Below are positions 34,379-42,435 of a stretch of DNA of 64,000 nt, piece by piece. The notes under the pieces were generated by a model. The model saw only the letters and a list, made by a program, of their open reading frames with translations. It had not been told where the DNA came from and searched no databases. Origin of the DNA: Ureibacillus terrenus (GTDB lineage Bacteria; Bacillota; Bacilli; Bacillales_A; Planococcaceae); contig NZ_VIGD01000006.1 of assembly GCF_006569205.1 (NCBI RefSeq), positions 1 to 64,000 of the forward strand. The letters run 5' to 3'. A program made the position numbers and the translations under genes. The stretch's first letter is position 1. Every line of letters starts with the position of its first letter.

Positions 34379-35488
34379 CTATTTGAAATGATCGGCATGT
34401 TTATCAATGAGATTAAAGCCCCTTAATATGCCGATTATTTTTAAATTTTTCACGGGCGAATGGTAATTCGGCGACAGTTGCAATGCTTTCCAAAAGCGGC
34501 GATAGGCCTCTTTGTAATTCTTCATATGAAGAAAAGCTTCCCCGAGATAATTTTCCTCGATATGATCCCGATCGGTGATTTGCTGAAAATGGTGGACGGC
34601 GTGTTTGTAATTCTTTTCCACCAATCCCTTCATCCCCTCAAAAAAGTGGCGATCCCTTTCCGTTTTCACAAGAGGAATGGCTTCATAGAAAAGAAGAAAT
34701 CCTTCTCTCCGCATCCATCTCCTTGCCAAAGCGAGCCCCGCAATCAACTTGGCTTTCAATAGCCGCTTTTCTCCTTTTATTCCCTGTACCTCCGGAAGAC
34801 TGATCAAGTCTTCTTCCTTGATATTGATGCGGATGTGTCCGGCCAGTTCATCATAGCTTCTTTGCTTCGTCAGATTCGATTGATGCCTTCTGTAAATATA
34901 CAATGGTTCCGGAACATGGAAAGAGCGCCATTTTCCTTTTGCCACTTTCAAAACAAAATCCGTATCGGAACCGACTTTGATGGTTTCATTAAAGTGGATT
35001 CCTTCCACCGCTTCCCTTCTGAACAGGATGCTTCCGTTATTGAACGGAGTGCCTACATTCAGGAAAAAAGAATAGATATCATCCGGGGAAATATTCCCGG
35101 CTTGCCAATAGCTAAAAGGAATATCGTGATCCGTAATCAGCAGCATATCGGAATGGACATACCCGATGTTTTCGCAGCAAAATTCCGCCAACAGCCTTTC
35201 AAAACGATGGGGCAAAGATAAATCGTCCGCTCCGTGAAAGGTAATAAAGTCTCCATTTGCCAGTTTCAACCCTTCGTTAAAGGCGGCGGCAACACCCTTG
35301 TTTTCCTCAAACTTTACATACCGGATCCGCTCATCGCCAAATGACAATATTACTTCTTCGCTATTGTCCGTCGAGCCGTCGTTGACAACAATCAATTCGA
35401 TATCCTTCTCTGTTTGATTCAAAATGCTTTCAATCGAATCTTTTAAATAATCGCCGGCATTGAAGACCGGCAAAATCACGCTGATCAT
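34379..35488 (-). CDS. Glycosyltransferase family 2 with TPR-like C-terminus
   Basis: A 369-residue protein with a GT-A domain (ISVILPVFNAGDYLKDSI, VVNDGSTDNS and TFHGADD as the acidic metal site) over about 1-220. A helical C-terminal region follows with TPR-like repeats (GEAFLHMKNYKEAYRRFWKAL). It is the downstream partner of the family 4 enzyme, 26 bases away on the same strand. Together they look like glycan-chain or protein-glycosylation enzymes. Confidence 0.87.
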   Translation of the reverse strand: MISVILPVFNAGDYLKDSIESILNQTEKDIELIVVNDGSTDNSEEVILSFGDERIRYVKFEENKGVAAAFNEGLKLANGDFITFHGADDLSLPHRFERLLAEFCCENIGYVHSDMLLITDHDIPFSYWQAGNISPDDIYSFFLNVGTPFNNGSILFRREAVEGIHFNETIKVGSDTDFVLKVAKGKWRSFHVPEPLYIYRRHQSNLTKQRSYDELAGHIRINIKEEDLISLPEVQGIKGEKRLLKAKLIAGLALARRWMRREGFLLFYEAIPLVKTERDRHFFEGMKGLVEKNYKHAVHHFQQITDRDHIEENYLGEAFLHMKNYKEAYRRFWKALQLSPNYHSPVKNLKIIGILRGFNLIDKHADHFK

Positions 35489-35514
35489 CCATTCACCTCT
35501 TCATGATGGACTTT

Positions 35515-37212
35515 TTAGATTATTGAATCGATCTGGTAGAAAAATTCAGGATACGCCGCGCCATCCCCCAAAACCCTGATTGAATTGATATGATGTTGAT
35601 TTTTTCCTTCCAGCAAAAGAGCCAATTTATATAAATCCGGATAATACGGATGTTCATCCATCAGTGCTTTTAATTTTCTCTTGGCCTCCTCTTTTCTCTG
35701 CAGCCTCATCAATGTCAGGACGGCCCATTTGCCATAAACGGCTTGCTCCTTTGCTTCGCTTGTTTCCTGCAACTCTAAAAATTCATCCAAAGCTTTATCA
35801 AACTCCTTCAATAAAAATGACTGATAGCCTTTAAGGTTGTAAAGCGCAAGGCCATTTGCAGGATGCACGGGGCAGTAACAAGTTTCAACAAGGCCATTGT
35901 CGATCTTTTTCCGCACGGCAGCCGTTTCCCATCTGGCAATCACAGGGACTTTATCGATTTCGTATATCACCGGCACCTTGACCAAATCGGATTTGGTTGC
36001 AAGAAGAAACTTTTCGAATCTCACATAATCTTCCGGATGCAGACAATGTTCCCGCCGTATCCGAATATCCCAGTCGGTTAATAGGTTCCTTGGCTGTACC
36101 TGGTACAATGCAATATCGCTATAATAATCCAAAATTTCTTTCATAATGGCAATCCAATTATATCTACCGGCAGTTTCCAGACCGTTCCTGATTAATCTTT
36201 CTTTTAAATCCGGATTCGAAAGAAGTTCTGATATTTTTTCCGCCATGTCCTGCGGGTCCCTCATGCGGCAAATCATTGCATTTTCAAGGTGTACCGCGTA
36301 TTCCAAAACGCCTTCATTGTCCGTTGTCACAACCGGGCAACCGCATGCCATCGCTTCAAGGGGAGGCAGGGAGAAACTTTCGTAAGTGGAGCCGCTGACG
36401 TATAAAGCCGCTCCCCGATAGAGAGAGGCGATTGTTTCTTGCGAAGGGCTGATAAAACATTTGGTTGCTCTTTGTTTCATTTTCTCCGACGGGGTTTCGG
36501 GCGTAATCCAATATAAATCAAGTTCAAATTCCTTTTTCAGCATGTCATAAGCATCCAAGATGTAGGAAAGCCCTTTAAACGCCGTGCTTTCCCTTCCAAT
36601 CATCAATAAATATGGACGATCTCCCGTCACTTTTGGCCCTTCAGGGTTAAAAACCGTTTCGTCAATCGCATTCGGATAGACTTTCGCTTCTCTGCCATAC
36701 AATTTTTCAATCAGTTCTGCCGCCGGACGGGAAACCGTGTAAATAAACGGCGGTATCTGATATTGAATATGAATATAGTTTTTGAGTGTTTGATTCATCT
36801 TGCCGTAGTCAAATAAGTGGAAATCGCCCTGCTCAAAATAAACGACCGGCGCGATGCCCGTTTCGATGCAGGCCTGAATATGGTCCCAATAGGTGGCCAC
36901 AATCAAGTCGCAATCGGGAATTCCTTTTGCCAACTCCAAACCGAAGGGAACTTGAACATAATCGGCTTCAATCGGAAACCATGACGGCTTCATATAATGG
37001 GCGACGATTGTCACCTTTGCACCCAGCTGTTTCAGTCTGTTGGCGTGTTCAAATATAATTTTGACCCCGCCTGAAATGCCGACATGGGTCATGACATACA
37101 CAATATGAAGCCTCTCCTTTTCCTTCCCGCCTCTTGCGACTTCTTGTTTATAAGCCCGAAAAATCCGGGCCAACCGGTGTTGAAATTCTATAGTCCTCAA
37201 TTTTTGAATCAC
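35515..37212 (-). CDS. Glycosyltransferase family 4 with TPR-like C-terminus
   Basis: A 565-residue protein. The GT-B domains span about 38-390: VMTHVGISGGVKIIFEHANRL in the first, then PYLLMIGRESTAFKGLSYI and STYESFSLPPLEAMACGCPVV (EX7E-type) in the second. The last 120 residues carry TPR-like helices (LKGYQSFLLKEFDKALDEFL). The start is GTG at 37212 with GAGGGTG upstream. It is the first gene of a two-gene unit with the family 2 enzyme. The TPR tail, shared by three transferases here, may recruit a common scaffold or acceptor (inference). Confidence 0.88.
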   Translation of the reverse strand: MIQKLRTIEFQHRLARIFRAYKQEVARGGKEKERLHIVYVMTHVGISGGVKIIFEHANRLKQLGAKVTIVAHYMKPSWFPIEADYVQVPFGLELAKGIPDCDLIVATYWDHIQACIETGIAPVVYFEQGDFHLFDYGKMNQTLKNYIHIQYQIPPFIYTVSRPAAELIEKLYGREAKVYPNAIDETVFNPEGPKVTGDRPYLLMIGRESTAFKGLSYILDAYDMLKKEFELDLYWITPETPSEKMKQRATKCFISPSQETIASLYRGAALYVSGSTYESFSLPPLEAMACGCPVVTTDNEGVLEYAVHLENAMICRMRDPQDMAEKISELLSNPDLKERLIRNGLETAGRYNWIAIMKEILDYYSDIALYQVQPRNLLTDWDIRIRREHCLHPEDYVRFEKFLLATKSDLVKVPVIYEIDKVPVIARWETAAVRKKIDNGLVETCYCPVHPANGLALYNLKGYQSFLLKEFDKALDEFLELQETSEAKEQAVYGKWAVLTLMRLQRKEEAKRKLKALMDEHPYYPDLYKLALLLEGKNQHHINSIRVLGDGAAYPEFFYQIDSII

Positions 37213-37293
37213 ATTTTCACCCTCGTGCCTTCATTTATTCCAAAGTATTTTATGTCAATTTAACATTTTAGTGATTGCCATTTGCGTTTTTTC

Positions 37294-37331
37294 CAAAAAA
37301 CGGCCAAACCCGGTTGTTCCGGGTTTGGCCG
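37294..37331 (-). terminator. Terminator of the DUF1648 gene
   Basis: On the minus strand GGCCAAACCCGG pairs perfectly with CCGGGTTTGGCC around 5 bases, followed by GTTTTTT. Confidence 0.9.
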
Positions 37332-37339
37332 GAATTTAT

Positions 37340-38443
37340 TCACCATTGGAACAGAAACGCAATCAGCAAAATAAGGATGAGGGGACCGAAAATGATCAGG
37401 TATCCGACCGGATTGGCAAAATTGATCGTCCACCCTACGCCAAACCGTTTCTCCACGAAAATCGACGGATCATTCTTATTAAAATAAAACAACCCCGCTT
37501 TCCAATACTTGTCATCACTTGCATCCATCAATCCCTCTTCCATCGATTCAGACGGATATTTATCAGATCGTCCCACTATTACCATCAAAATTGCCGTTCC
37601 CGCCAAAATCAAAAACATGACGCCAAAAGGAATCAACGCTTTCAGCAAAGAATAATTGAACAAATCCGGATGGATGGTCGTCAATTGAAAATAAGAAAAC
37701 AACATTGTGATTAACAGCACCGTATAGAATGAAAACCAGCTTGTCGATTTCCTTAAGGCCAGTTGGCGATTTTTCGAAGCGGACAAATTGGTCGCGCTTA
37801 ATTTTATTCCCGAAAATTTCATTCCCAACTGTATTCCCAGGAACATCAATTGGAGCAGAAGCAAAAACAGAAGCATTTGTATTGCCGTAAATGGCGTCTT
37901 TTCGGTAAACGCATCCGGTTCTCCGCTGAGGCCCCAATGAGTGGGGATTTGCTGCGGCAACAAATCATATTGATAAATGGTGTAGCCCATCAATCCGGCA
38001 GTGACAATCATCGGCAACAGATAGATATACCATGGGGGCAAAGAATCCTCCGAATGGACGGTCAAATCGGCAGCCGCCACCTGCTTTAATTGCTGCGCCC
38101 ACTTTTCCGCTCTTTTATATTGCTTCATTTTCCCACGGTAATAATAAAATAAAGCAAGACTAATGAAAATAATGATGAACTCGATGATTGTGCCGATGAA
38201 AATGACGGCTTCATCAGATGGCTGTTTGAAGGCGGCCCACGCACTGTAAATCAAAATCATGAAAAATGAAACCGCAATCGTCAACATTGTATATTGTTTC
38301 TTGTAGGCTCGGATCCGTTCATCCTGAATATGTTGTTCCGGAACCGACACGCCGAAGACGACCGTTCTTTTCACAAAATAAGGCATCACTGACTGGATGG
38401 TTGACAAGAAAAGCAAAATGATCAGCGAAATCATAAAAGCCAT
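37340..38443 (-). CDS. DUF1648/DUF5808 membrane protein
   Basis: A 367-residue protein with about eight membrane segments. The motif LPQQIPTHWGLSGEPDAF marks DUF1648, and the C-terminal YWKAGLFYFNKNDPSIFVEKRFG is the pattern of DUF5808. Proteins of this layout are often encoded next to a YtrA-type GntR regulator, as here (13 bases downstream of it), and are thought to respond to cell-envelope stress; this is association, not proof. Confidence 0.85.
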   Translation of the reverse strand: MAFMISLIILLFLSTIQSVMPYFVKRTVVFGVSVPEQHIQDERIRAYKKQYTMLTIAVSFFMILIYSAWAAFKQPSDEAVIFIGTIIEFIIIFISLALFYYYRGKMKQYKRAEKWAQQLKQVAAADLTVHSEDSLPPWYIYLLPMIVTAGLMGYTIYQYDLLPQQIPTHWGLSGEPDAFTEKTPFTAIQMLLFLLLLQLMFLGIQLGMKFSGIKLSATNLSASKNRQLALRKSTSWFSFYTVLLITMLFSYFQLTTIHPDLFNYSLLKALIPFGVMFLILAGTAILMVIVGRSDKYPSESMEEGLMDASDDKYWKAGLFYFNKNDPSIFVEKRFGVGWTINFANPVGYLIIFGPLILILLIAFLFQW

Positions 38444-38456
38444 TGCAGTCCCTCCT

Positions 38457-38834
38457 TCAGGTTTTTTTTATTTCGTTGACAATTTCTTCGACCAAATTCA
38501 ATATTTCGTCCTTCGTCATCCCCAACACCATTCCTTCCGCGATTTGCGGCTTCAGCATGTTATAAATCCTGTTATACGAACTTTGCTCTATATGGGAGTG
38601 CCCTTTGATCACGGCTCCGGATTTGGGGACAATTTCGATAATCCCTTTCTTCTCAAGCTCATGATAACTTTTATTGACCGTGTGCATATTGATTCCCAAA
38701 TCAGCCGCCAATGTCCGGACGGACGGGAGCGCATCCCCCGGATGTATAGCGCCTTTCGCAATGCCTTCAATAATTTGATTTGTCAGTTGCATATAAATTG
38801 GAACTTCCGATTCCGGCTCAATTCGGATTATCAT
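38457..38834 (-). CDS. GntR family regulator, YtrA subfamily
   Basis: A 125-residue regulator. The N-terminal winged helix has PIYMQLTNQIIEGIAKGAI, LPSVRTLAADLGINMHTVNKSYHELEKKGI and the beta wing IEIVPKSGAVI. The short C-terminal helical tail (about 80-125) is the small dimerisation region of YtrA-type GntR proteins, which have no large ligand domain. A large palindrome immediately upstream is a probable autoregulatory operator. It is co-transcribed with the DUF1648 gene. Confidence 0.92.
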   Translation of the reverse strand: MIIRIEPESEVPIYMQLTNQIIEGIAKGAIHPGDALPSVRTLAADLGINMHTVNKSYHELEKKGIIEIVPKSGAVIKGHSHIEQSSYNRIYNMLKPQIAEGMVLGMTKDEILNLVEEIVNEIKKT

Positions 38835-38850
38835 TCCATCACCCCAATCT

Positions 38851-38894
38851 GTTCTATATTTATTATAACAAATTTGTTATATATTTTATAGAAC
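38851..38894. promoter_or_regulatory. 44-base nested palindrome, probable GntR operator
   Basis: The core TATAACAAATTTGTTATA (38864-38881) is a perfect 18-base palindrome. GTTCTATA (38851-38858) and TATAGAAC (38887-38894) are a second pair of arms about the same centre. TATAAT of the minus-strand promoter (38862-38867) is inside it, so binding would block the GntR-DUF1648 operon. Confidence 0.75.
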
Positions 38895-39115
38895 AAAAGC
38901 ACAAAAGAATTGCTTTAAATAATGAATTTTATTTATCTATTTGCTAATATCTAATATTGACAGCAATGTGCCTTTTGCTTTTTATGCAGGATTTCTTCAC
39001 CGATTATCCGGCAAATGAAATTTTCATGTTAAAAGCCCGATTTTATGAAACAAGGAATATTTAAAAAGCAATGTTTACGTAATTGAAAATTTTTATATTT
39101 TCGCTTTAAAAACAA

Positions 39116-39144
39116 TTGCTGATTAAGAAATAATTATGTATAAT
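39116..39144 (+). promoter_or_regulatory. Promoter of the carboxynorspermidine operon
   Basis: TTGCTG (39116-39121), 17-base spacer and consensus TATAAT (39139-39144), about 45 bases before the coding start. Confidence 0.7.
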
Positions 39145-39191
39145 CTATTTCATTGCTTGATACTATTTTCAATTAAGGGGGTCATAATGAA

Positions 39192-40418
39192 TTGGGTAAA
39201 GCATTGATTATCGGTGCTGGCGGTGTAGGTAGCGTTGTAGCGCACAAATGTGTACAAAATTCAGACGTGTTCGAGGAAATCATGATTGCCAGCCGTACAA
39301 AGGCGAAATGCGACGCTTTGAAAGAGAAGCTCGACGGCGGCAAAACGATTATCCACACTGCGCAAGTTGATGCGGACAACGTGGACGAACTCGTCGAATT
39401 AATCAATAGTTTCAAACCGGATGTAGTCATCAACGTTGCATTACCTTATCAAGATTTGACAATCATGGAAGCTTGTTTAGCTACAGGTGTTCATTACTTA
39501 GATACCGCTAACTATGAACCACCTGAAACAGCTAAATTTGAATATAAATGGCAATGGGCTTATAAAGAAAAATTTGAAAAAGCCGGTATCACGGCCGTAT
39601 TGGGCTGCGGTTTCGACCCTGGAGTTACAGGCGTATTCACGGCTTATGCATTAAAACATCATTTCGATGAAATTCATTATATTGATATCTTGGACTGCAA
39701 TGCCGGCGATCACGGATTGCCGTTTGCGACTAACTTTAACCCGGAAATCAACATTCGCGAAATTACATCCAACGGCCGATATTGGAAAGAAGGGAAATGG
39801 ATCGAAACAAAACCTCTTGAATATAAGAGAGAATATAACTTCCCTGAAGTAGGTCCGAAAGATATTTACCTTCTTTACCATGAAGAATTGGAATCTTTGG
39901 CGAAAAACGTAAAAGGACTTAAACAAATCCGCTTCTGGATGACATTCTCCGAAAAATATCTGACTCACTTGCGGGTTCTTCAAAATGTCGGAATGACATC
40001 CATTGAGCCAATCGAATTCGAAGGGAAGAAAATCGTTCCTCTTCAATTCTTAAAAGCGGTTTTACCGGATCCAGGTTCACTTGGACCAAGAACAAAAGGC
40101 AAGACAAATATCGGTTGCATTTTCCGCGGCATAAAAGACGGAAAAGAAAAAACTTACTATCTATATAACGTTTGCGATCATGAAGAATGCTATCGCGAAG
40201 TGGGCAGCCAGGCGGTTTCTTATACAACAGGCGTTCCTGCGATGATCGGGGCAAGCCTCATTATCAAAGGAATTTGGAGAAGACCGGGGGTTTGGAACGT
40301 AGAAGAATTCGATCCGGATCCATTCATGGAAGAATTGAACAAATGGGGCCTTCCATGGAAAGAAAGCTTCGATCCAGAATTGCTTGATTTAGACCTTGAA
40401 AATAGTGAGGTAAAATAA
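39192..40418 (+). CDS. Carboxynorspermidine/carboxyspermidine synthase
   Basis: A 408-residue saccharopine-dehydrogenase-like enzyme. The nucleotide-binding motif ALIIGAGGVGSVVAHKC is at the N-terminus, and LGCGFDPGVTGVFTAY is characteristic. It reductively condenses aspartate semialdehyde with putrescine or diaminopropane to the carboxylated polyamine. Its stop overlaps the start of the decarboxylase (TAATG), giving a two-gene operon for the alternative spermidine route. The start is an unusual TTG at 39192: AAGGGGG is better placed for an out-of-frame ATG at 39187 that opens a 6-codon frame across the TTG. Confidence 0.9.
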   Translation: MGKALIIGAGGVGSVVAHKCVQNSDVFEEIMIASRTKAKCDALKEKLDGGKTIIHTAQVDADNVDELVELINSFKPDVVINVALPYQDLTIMEACLATGVHYLDTANYEPPETAKFEYKWQWAYKEKFEKAGITAVLGCGFDPGVTGVFTAYALKHHFDEIHYIDILDCNAGDHGLPFATNFNPEINIREITSNGRYWKEGKWIETKPLEYKREYNFPEVGPKDIYLLYHEELESLAKNVKGLKQIRFWMTFSEKYLTHLRVLQNVGMTSIEPIEFEGKKIVPLQFLKAVLPDPGSLGPRTKGKTNIGCIFRGIKDGKEKTYYLYNVCDHEECYREVGSQAVSYTTGVPAMIGASLIIKGIWRRPGVWNVEEFDPDPFMEELNKWGLPWKESFDPELLDLDLENSEVK

Positions 40419-41557
40419 TGAAAGCAATCGACTGGAAAAGTGTACCATCTCCAAGTTATGTTGTTGATGAACGTTTATTAAAACGGAATCTGGAGATATT
40501 GGATTCCGTCCAACAGCGTACAGGCTGCGATATATTGCTTGCGCTAAAAGGTTTTTCCATGTTTTCCACATTTCCTTTAGTGAGCAAATATTTGAAGGGG
40601 GTTACGGCAAGTTCCCTTTTTGAAGCCCGCTTAGGATACGAGGAATTTGGAAAAGAAGTGCATGCCTACTCACCAGCCTACGCTGAACATGAAATCGATG
40701 AATATTTGAAATATATCGACCATATCGTATTCAACTCTTTCAATCAATTAAATAAATATAAACAAAAGATTCAACAACTGGACAAGCACGTTTCCATCGG
40801 TTTGAGAGTGAACCCTGGTTATTCCGAAGTGGAAACGGCACTTTATGACCCTTGTGCATTGAATTCCCGTTTAGGAATTCCTTTCGATCAATTCCGTCCG
40901 GATGAATTGGACGGCGTTGAGGGTCTTCACTTCCATGCGATGTGTGAACAAAATTCCGACGTGCTTGAACGGATCCTTCCTCATTTTGAAGAAAAGTATG
41001 GCAAGTACTTGCATCAAATGAAATGGGTCAACTTCGGCGGCGGACATCATATTACCCGCCCGGATTATGACATCGACAAACTGGTCGATCTCATCAACTA
41101 TATTAAAAATAAATATGATGTCCAAGTCATTCTCGAACCAGGTGAAGCCATTGCTCTCAATACAGGCTACCTTGTGGCAACCGTGCTGGATATTGTCAAA
41201 AACGGGATGGAGATCGCCATTCTCGACACTTCCGCCACATGTCATATGCCGGATGTACTTGAGATGCCTTATCGTCCGCAAATTATCGGGGCAAGTACCC
41301 CTAATGATAAACCTTACACATACCGTCTCGGTGGAATGACATGCCTTGCTGGAGATGTGATCGGCGACTATTCTTTCGATGAACCGCTAAAACCTGGGGA
41401 CAAAATTGTATTTACAGACATGGCCCATTACACAATGGTGAAAAACCATATGTTCAATGGTGTCAACTTGCCAAGCATCTGTTTATACAACGATGAAGAA
41501 GGAATTAAAGTCGTAAGACAATTTAAATACGAAGATTATCGCAATCGCTTATCTTAA
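40418..41557 (+). CDS. nspC: Carboxynorspermidine decarboxylase
   Basis: A 379-residue fold-III PLP decarboxylase of the alanine-racemase type. The PLP lysine is Lys44 in LLALKGFSMFSTF, phosphate-binding glycines are in WVNFGGGHH, the EPGEA motif contacts PLP, and TCLAGDVIGDY carries the active-site Cys and Asp. It decarboxylates carboxyspermidine or carboxynorspermidine. The start overlaps the synthase stop, so expression is coupled. Presence of this pair implies SAM-independent spermidine synthesis. Confidence 0.95.
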   Translation: MKAIDWKSVPSPSYVVDERLLKRNLEILDSVQQRTGCDILLALKGFSMFSTFPLVSKYLKGVTASSLFEARLGYEEFGKEVHAYSPAYAEHEIDEYLKYIDHIVFNSFNQLNKYKQKIQQLDKHVSIGLRVNPGYSEVETALYDPCALNSRLGIPFDQFRPDELDGVEGLHFHAMCEQNSDVLERILPHFEEKYGKYLHQMKWVNFGGGHHITRPDYDIDKLVDLINYIKNKYDVQVILEPGEAIALNTGYLVATVLDIVKNGMEIAILDTSATCHMPDVLEMPYRPQIIGASTPNDKPYTYRLGGMTCLAGDVIGDYSFDEPLKPGDKIVFTDMAHYTMVKNHMFNGVNLPSICLYNDEEGIKVVRQFKYEDYRNRLS

Positions 41558-41563
41558 ACAGTC

Positions 41564-41604
41564 AAAGCGCCAATTCGGACCGGTTTCCGATTGGCGCTTT
41601 TTTA
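41564..41604 (+). terminator. Terminator of the polyamine operon
   Basis: AAAGCGCCAATTCGG pairs with CCGATTGGCGCTTT around 8 bases, followed by TTTTTT. Confidence 0.92.
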
Positions 41605-41624
41605 TAGAAAAATCTATGAAACTT

Positions 41625-41806
41625 TAAAACCCCGGTGACCTGTGCATCCAAAAAGATGCACCTCACCGGGGTTTACCGCTTACTAACCACCATTATCGTT
41701 GCATAAACAGTTTCGGCTACAAGCCGGGCCGAAAGATTGTTTAGACTCCCTCCTTTGCAATAGAGTGAGCGTTTACTTTTCGACCAACTCCTTTGCGATT
41801 AAGTTA
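41625..41806 (-). ncRNA. Candidate small RNA, unknown family
   Basis: A minus-strand unit of about 180 bases with its own promoter and terminator and no convincing ORF. The end is a long hairpin (AAACCCCGGTGA/TCACCGGGGTTT, inner GTGCATC/GATGCAC, 41627-41674). Inside is a stem with arms TTGCA, TAAACA and TTTCGGC paired to GCCGAAA, TGTTTA and TGCAA (41699-41760, plus-strand reading), with an asymmetric bulge. GCAAAGGAG occurs twice, 38 bases apart. Size and layout are compatible with a regulatory RNA of the 6S type, but I do not recognise the family. The longest in-frame peptides are about six codons. Confidence 0.5.
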
Positions 41807-41811
41807 AGATT

Positions 41812-41840
41812 AATATATCACAAAGATTCATTATTGTAAA
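41812..41840 (-). promoter_or_regulatory. Promoter of the candidate small RNA
   Basis: Minus-strand TTTACA (41835-41840), exactly 17 bases, TATATT (41812-41817): five of six consensus bases in each box. Predicted start near 41805. Confidence 0.65.
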
Positions 41841-41965
41841 TATTCTGAATAATCGAAAATAAAATCGGTATGAAATGCCTATACTTTTACAGAAAAATAC
41901 TTTTTTACATGATTGCATATTTGGCGATTTTCCGTTATGATGACCTAGATGAAAGAGGTGGAAAT

Positions 41966-42154
41966 GTGAAAGCGATTTATGACAAAAATAAGCAGGTGCA
42001 ATATTTGAAAGAACGCCTGGAGATTTTCCTTGAAGTTTTGGAAGCGATTGATGAAGAAACTGCCGATCTTGAAGACATTGATCGCCTCATCCAAATGATA
42101 GACGATATTGAAGAGAAATTGGAGCAGTTTAAACATCGGTATGAAGAAGAATAA
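41966..42154 (+). CDS. SE1561 family protein
   Basis: A 62-residue acidic, fully helical protein (KAIYDKNKQVQYLKERL, EVLEAIDEETADLEDID, heptad-like to the end), probably a coiled coil. The GTG at 41966 has AGAGGTGG about 5 bases upstream; the frame continues 32 codons further up without ribosome site or similarity. It matches the small SE1561 family of Bacillales; no function is known. Confidence 0.78.
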   Translation: MKAIYDKNKQVQYLKERLEIFLEVLEAIDEETADLEDIDRLIQMIDDIEEKLEQFKHRYEEE

Positions 42155-42169
42155 AGGTTGTTTACATAA

Positions 42170-42201
42170 TCAGTGAAGGGTTTTCCTTCACTGATTTTTT
42201 T
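42170..42201 (+). terminator. Terminator of the SE1561 gene
   Basis: TCAGTGAAGG pairs with CCTTCACTGA around 5 bases, followed by TTTTTTTG. Confidence 0.92.
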
Positions 42202-42435
42202 GTATGTGCGGATTTAATTTCCTTTTTTTATTTCAAGATTACATGTCCCCCCTTCCCCTCTCTTCCCCTGCATATCCCCCGTTTATTTAATAAATTATTT
42301 TTTTTCGTTAATTAAATATTTCTATTGATGATTTTACCGGCAACATATTGTCAATGCTCAATTTCGCATGTTAACATTCCAATAATCCCAATTGTAATAG
42401 TAGGTTATAAAATGATTTGGATTGGAGGAGATTAG

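Noticed and set aside
37271-37714. 147-codon open frame on the plus strand
   Set aside because: Crosses a terminator hairpin and is antisense to the DUF1648 gene.
41600-41840. T-box, lysine riboswitch or other known leader
   Set aside because: No T-box sequence (AGGGTGGNACCGCG), no lysine-riboswitch core, and the unit points away from the neighbouring genes; kept only as an unassigned RNA candidate.
42202-42435. S-box or cysteine T-box before the cysK-met operon
   Set aside because: The conserved SAM-I core and T-box motifs are not present; only AT-rich sequence and a possible weak promoter are seen.
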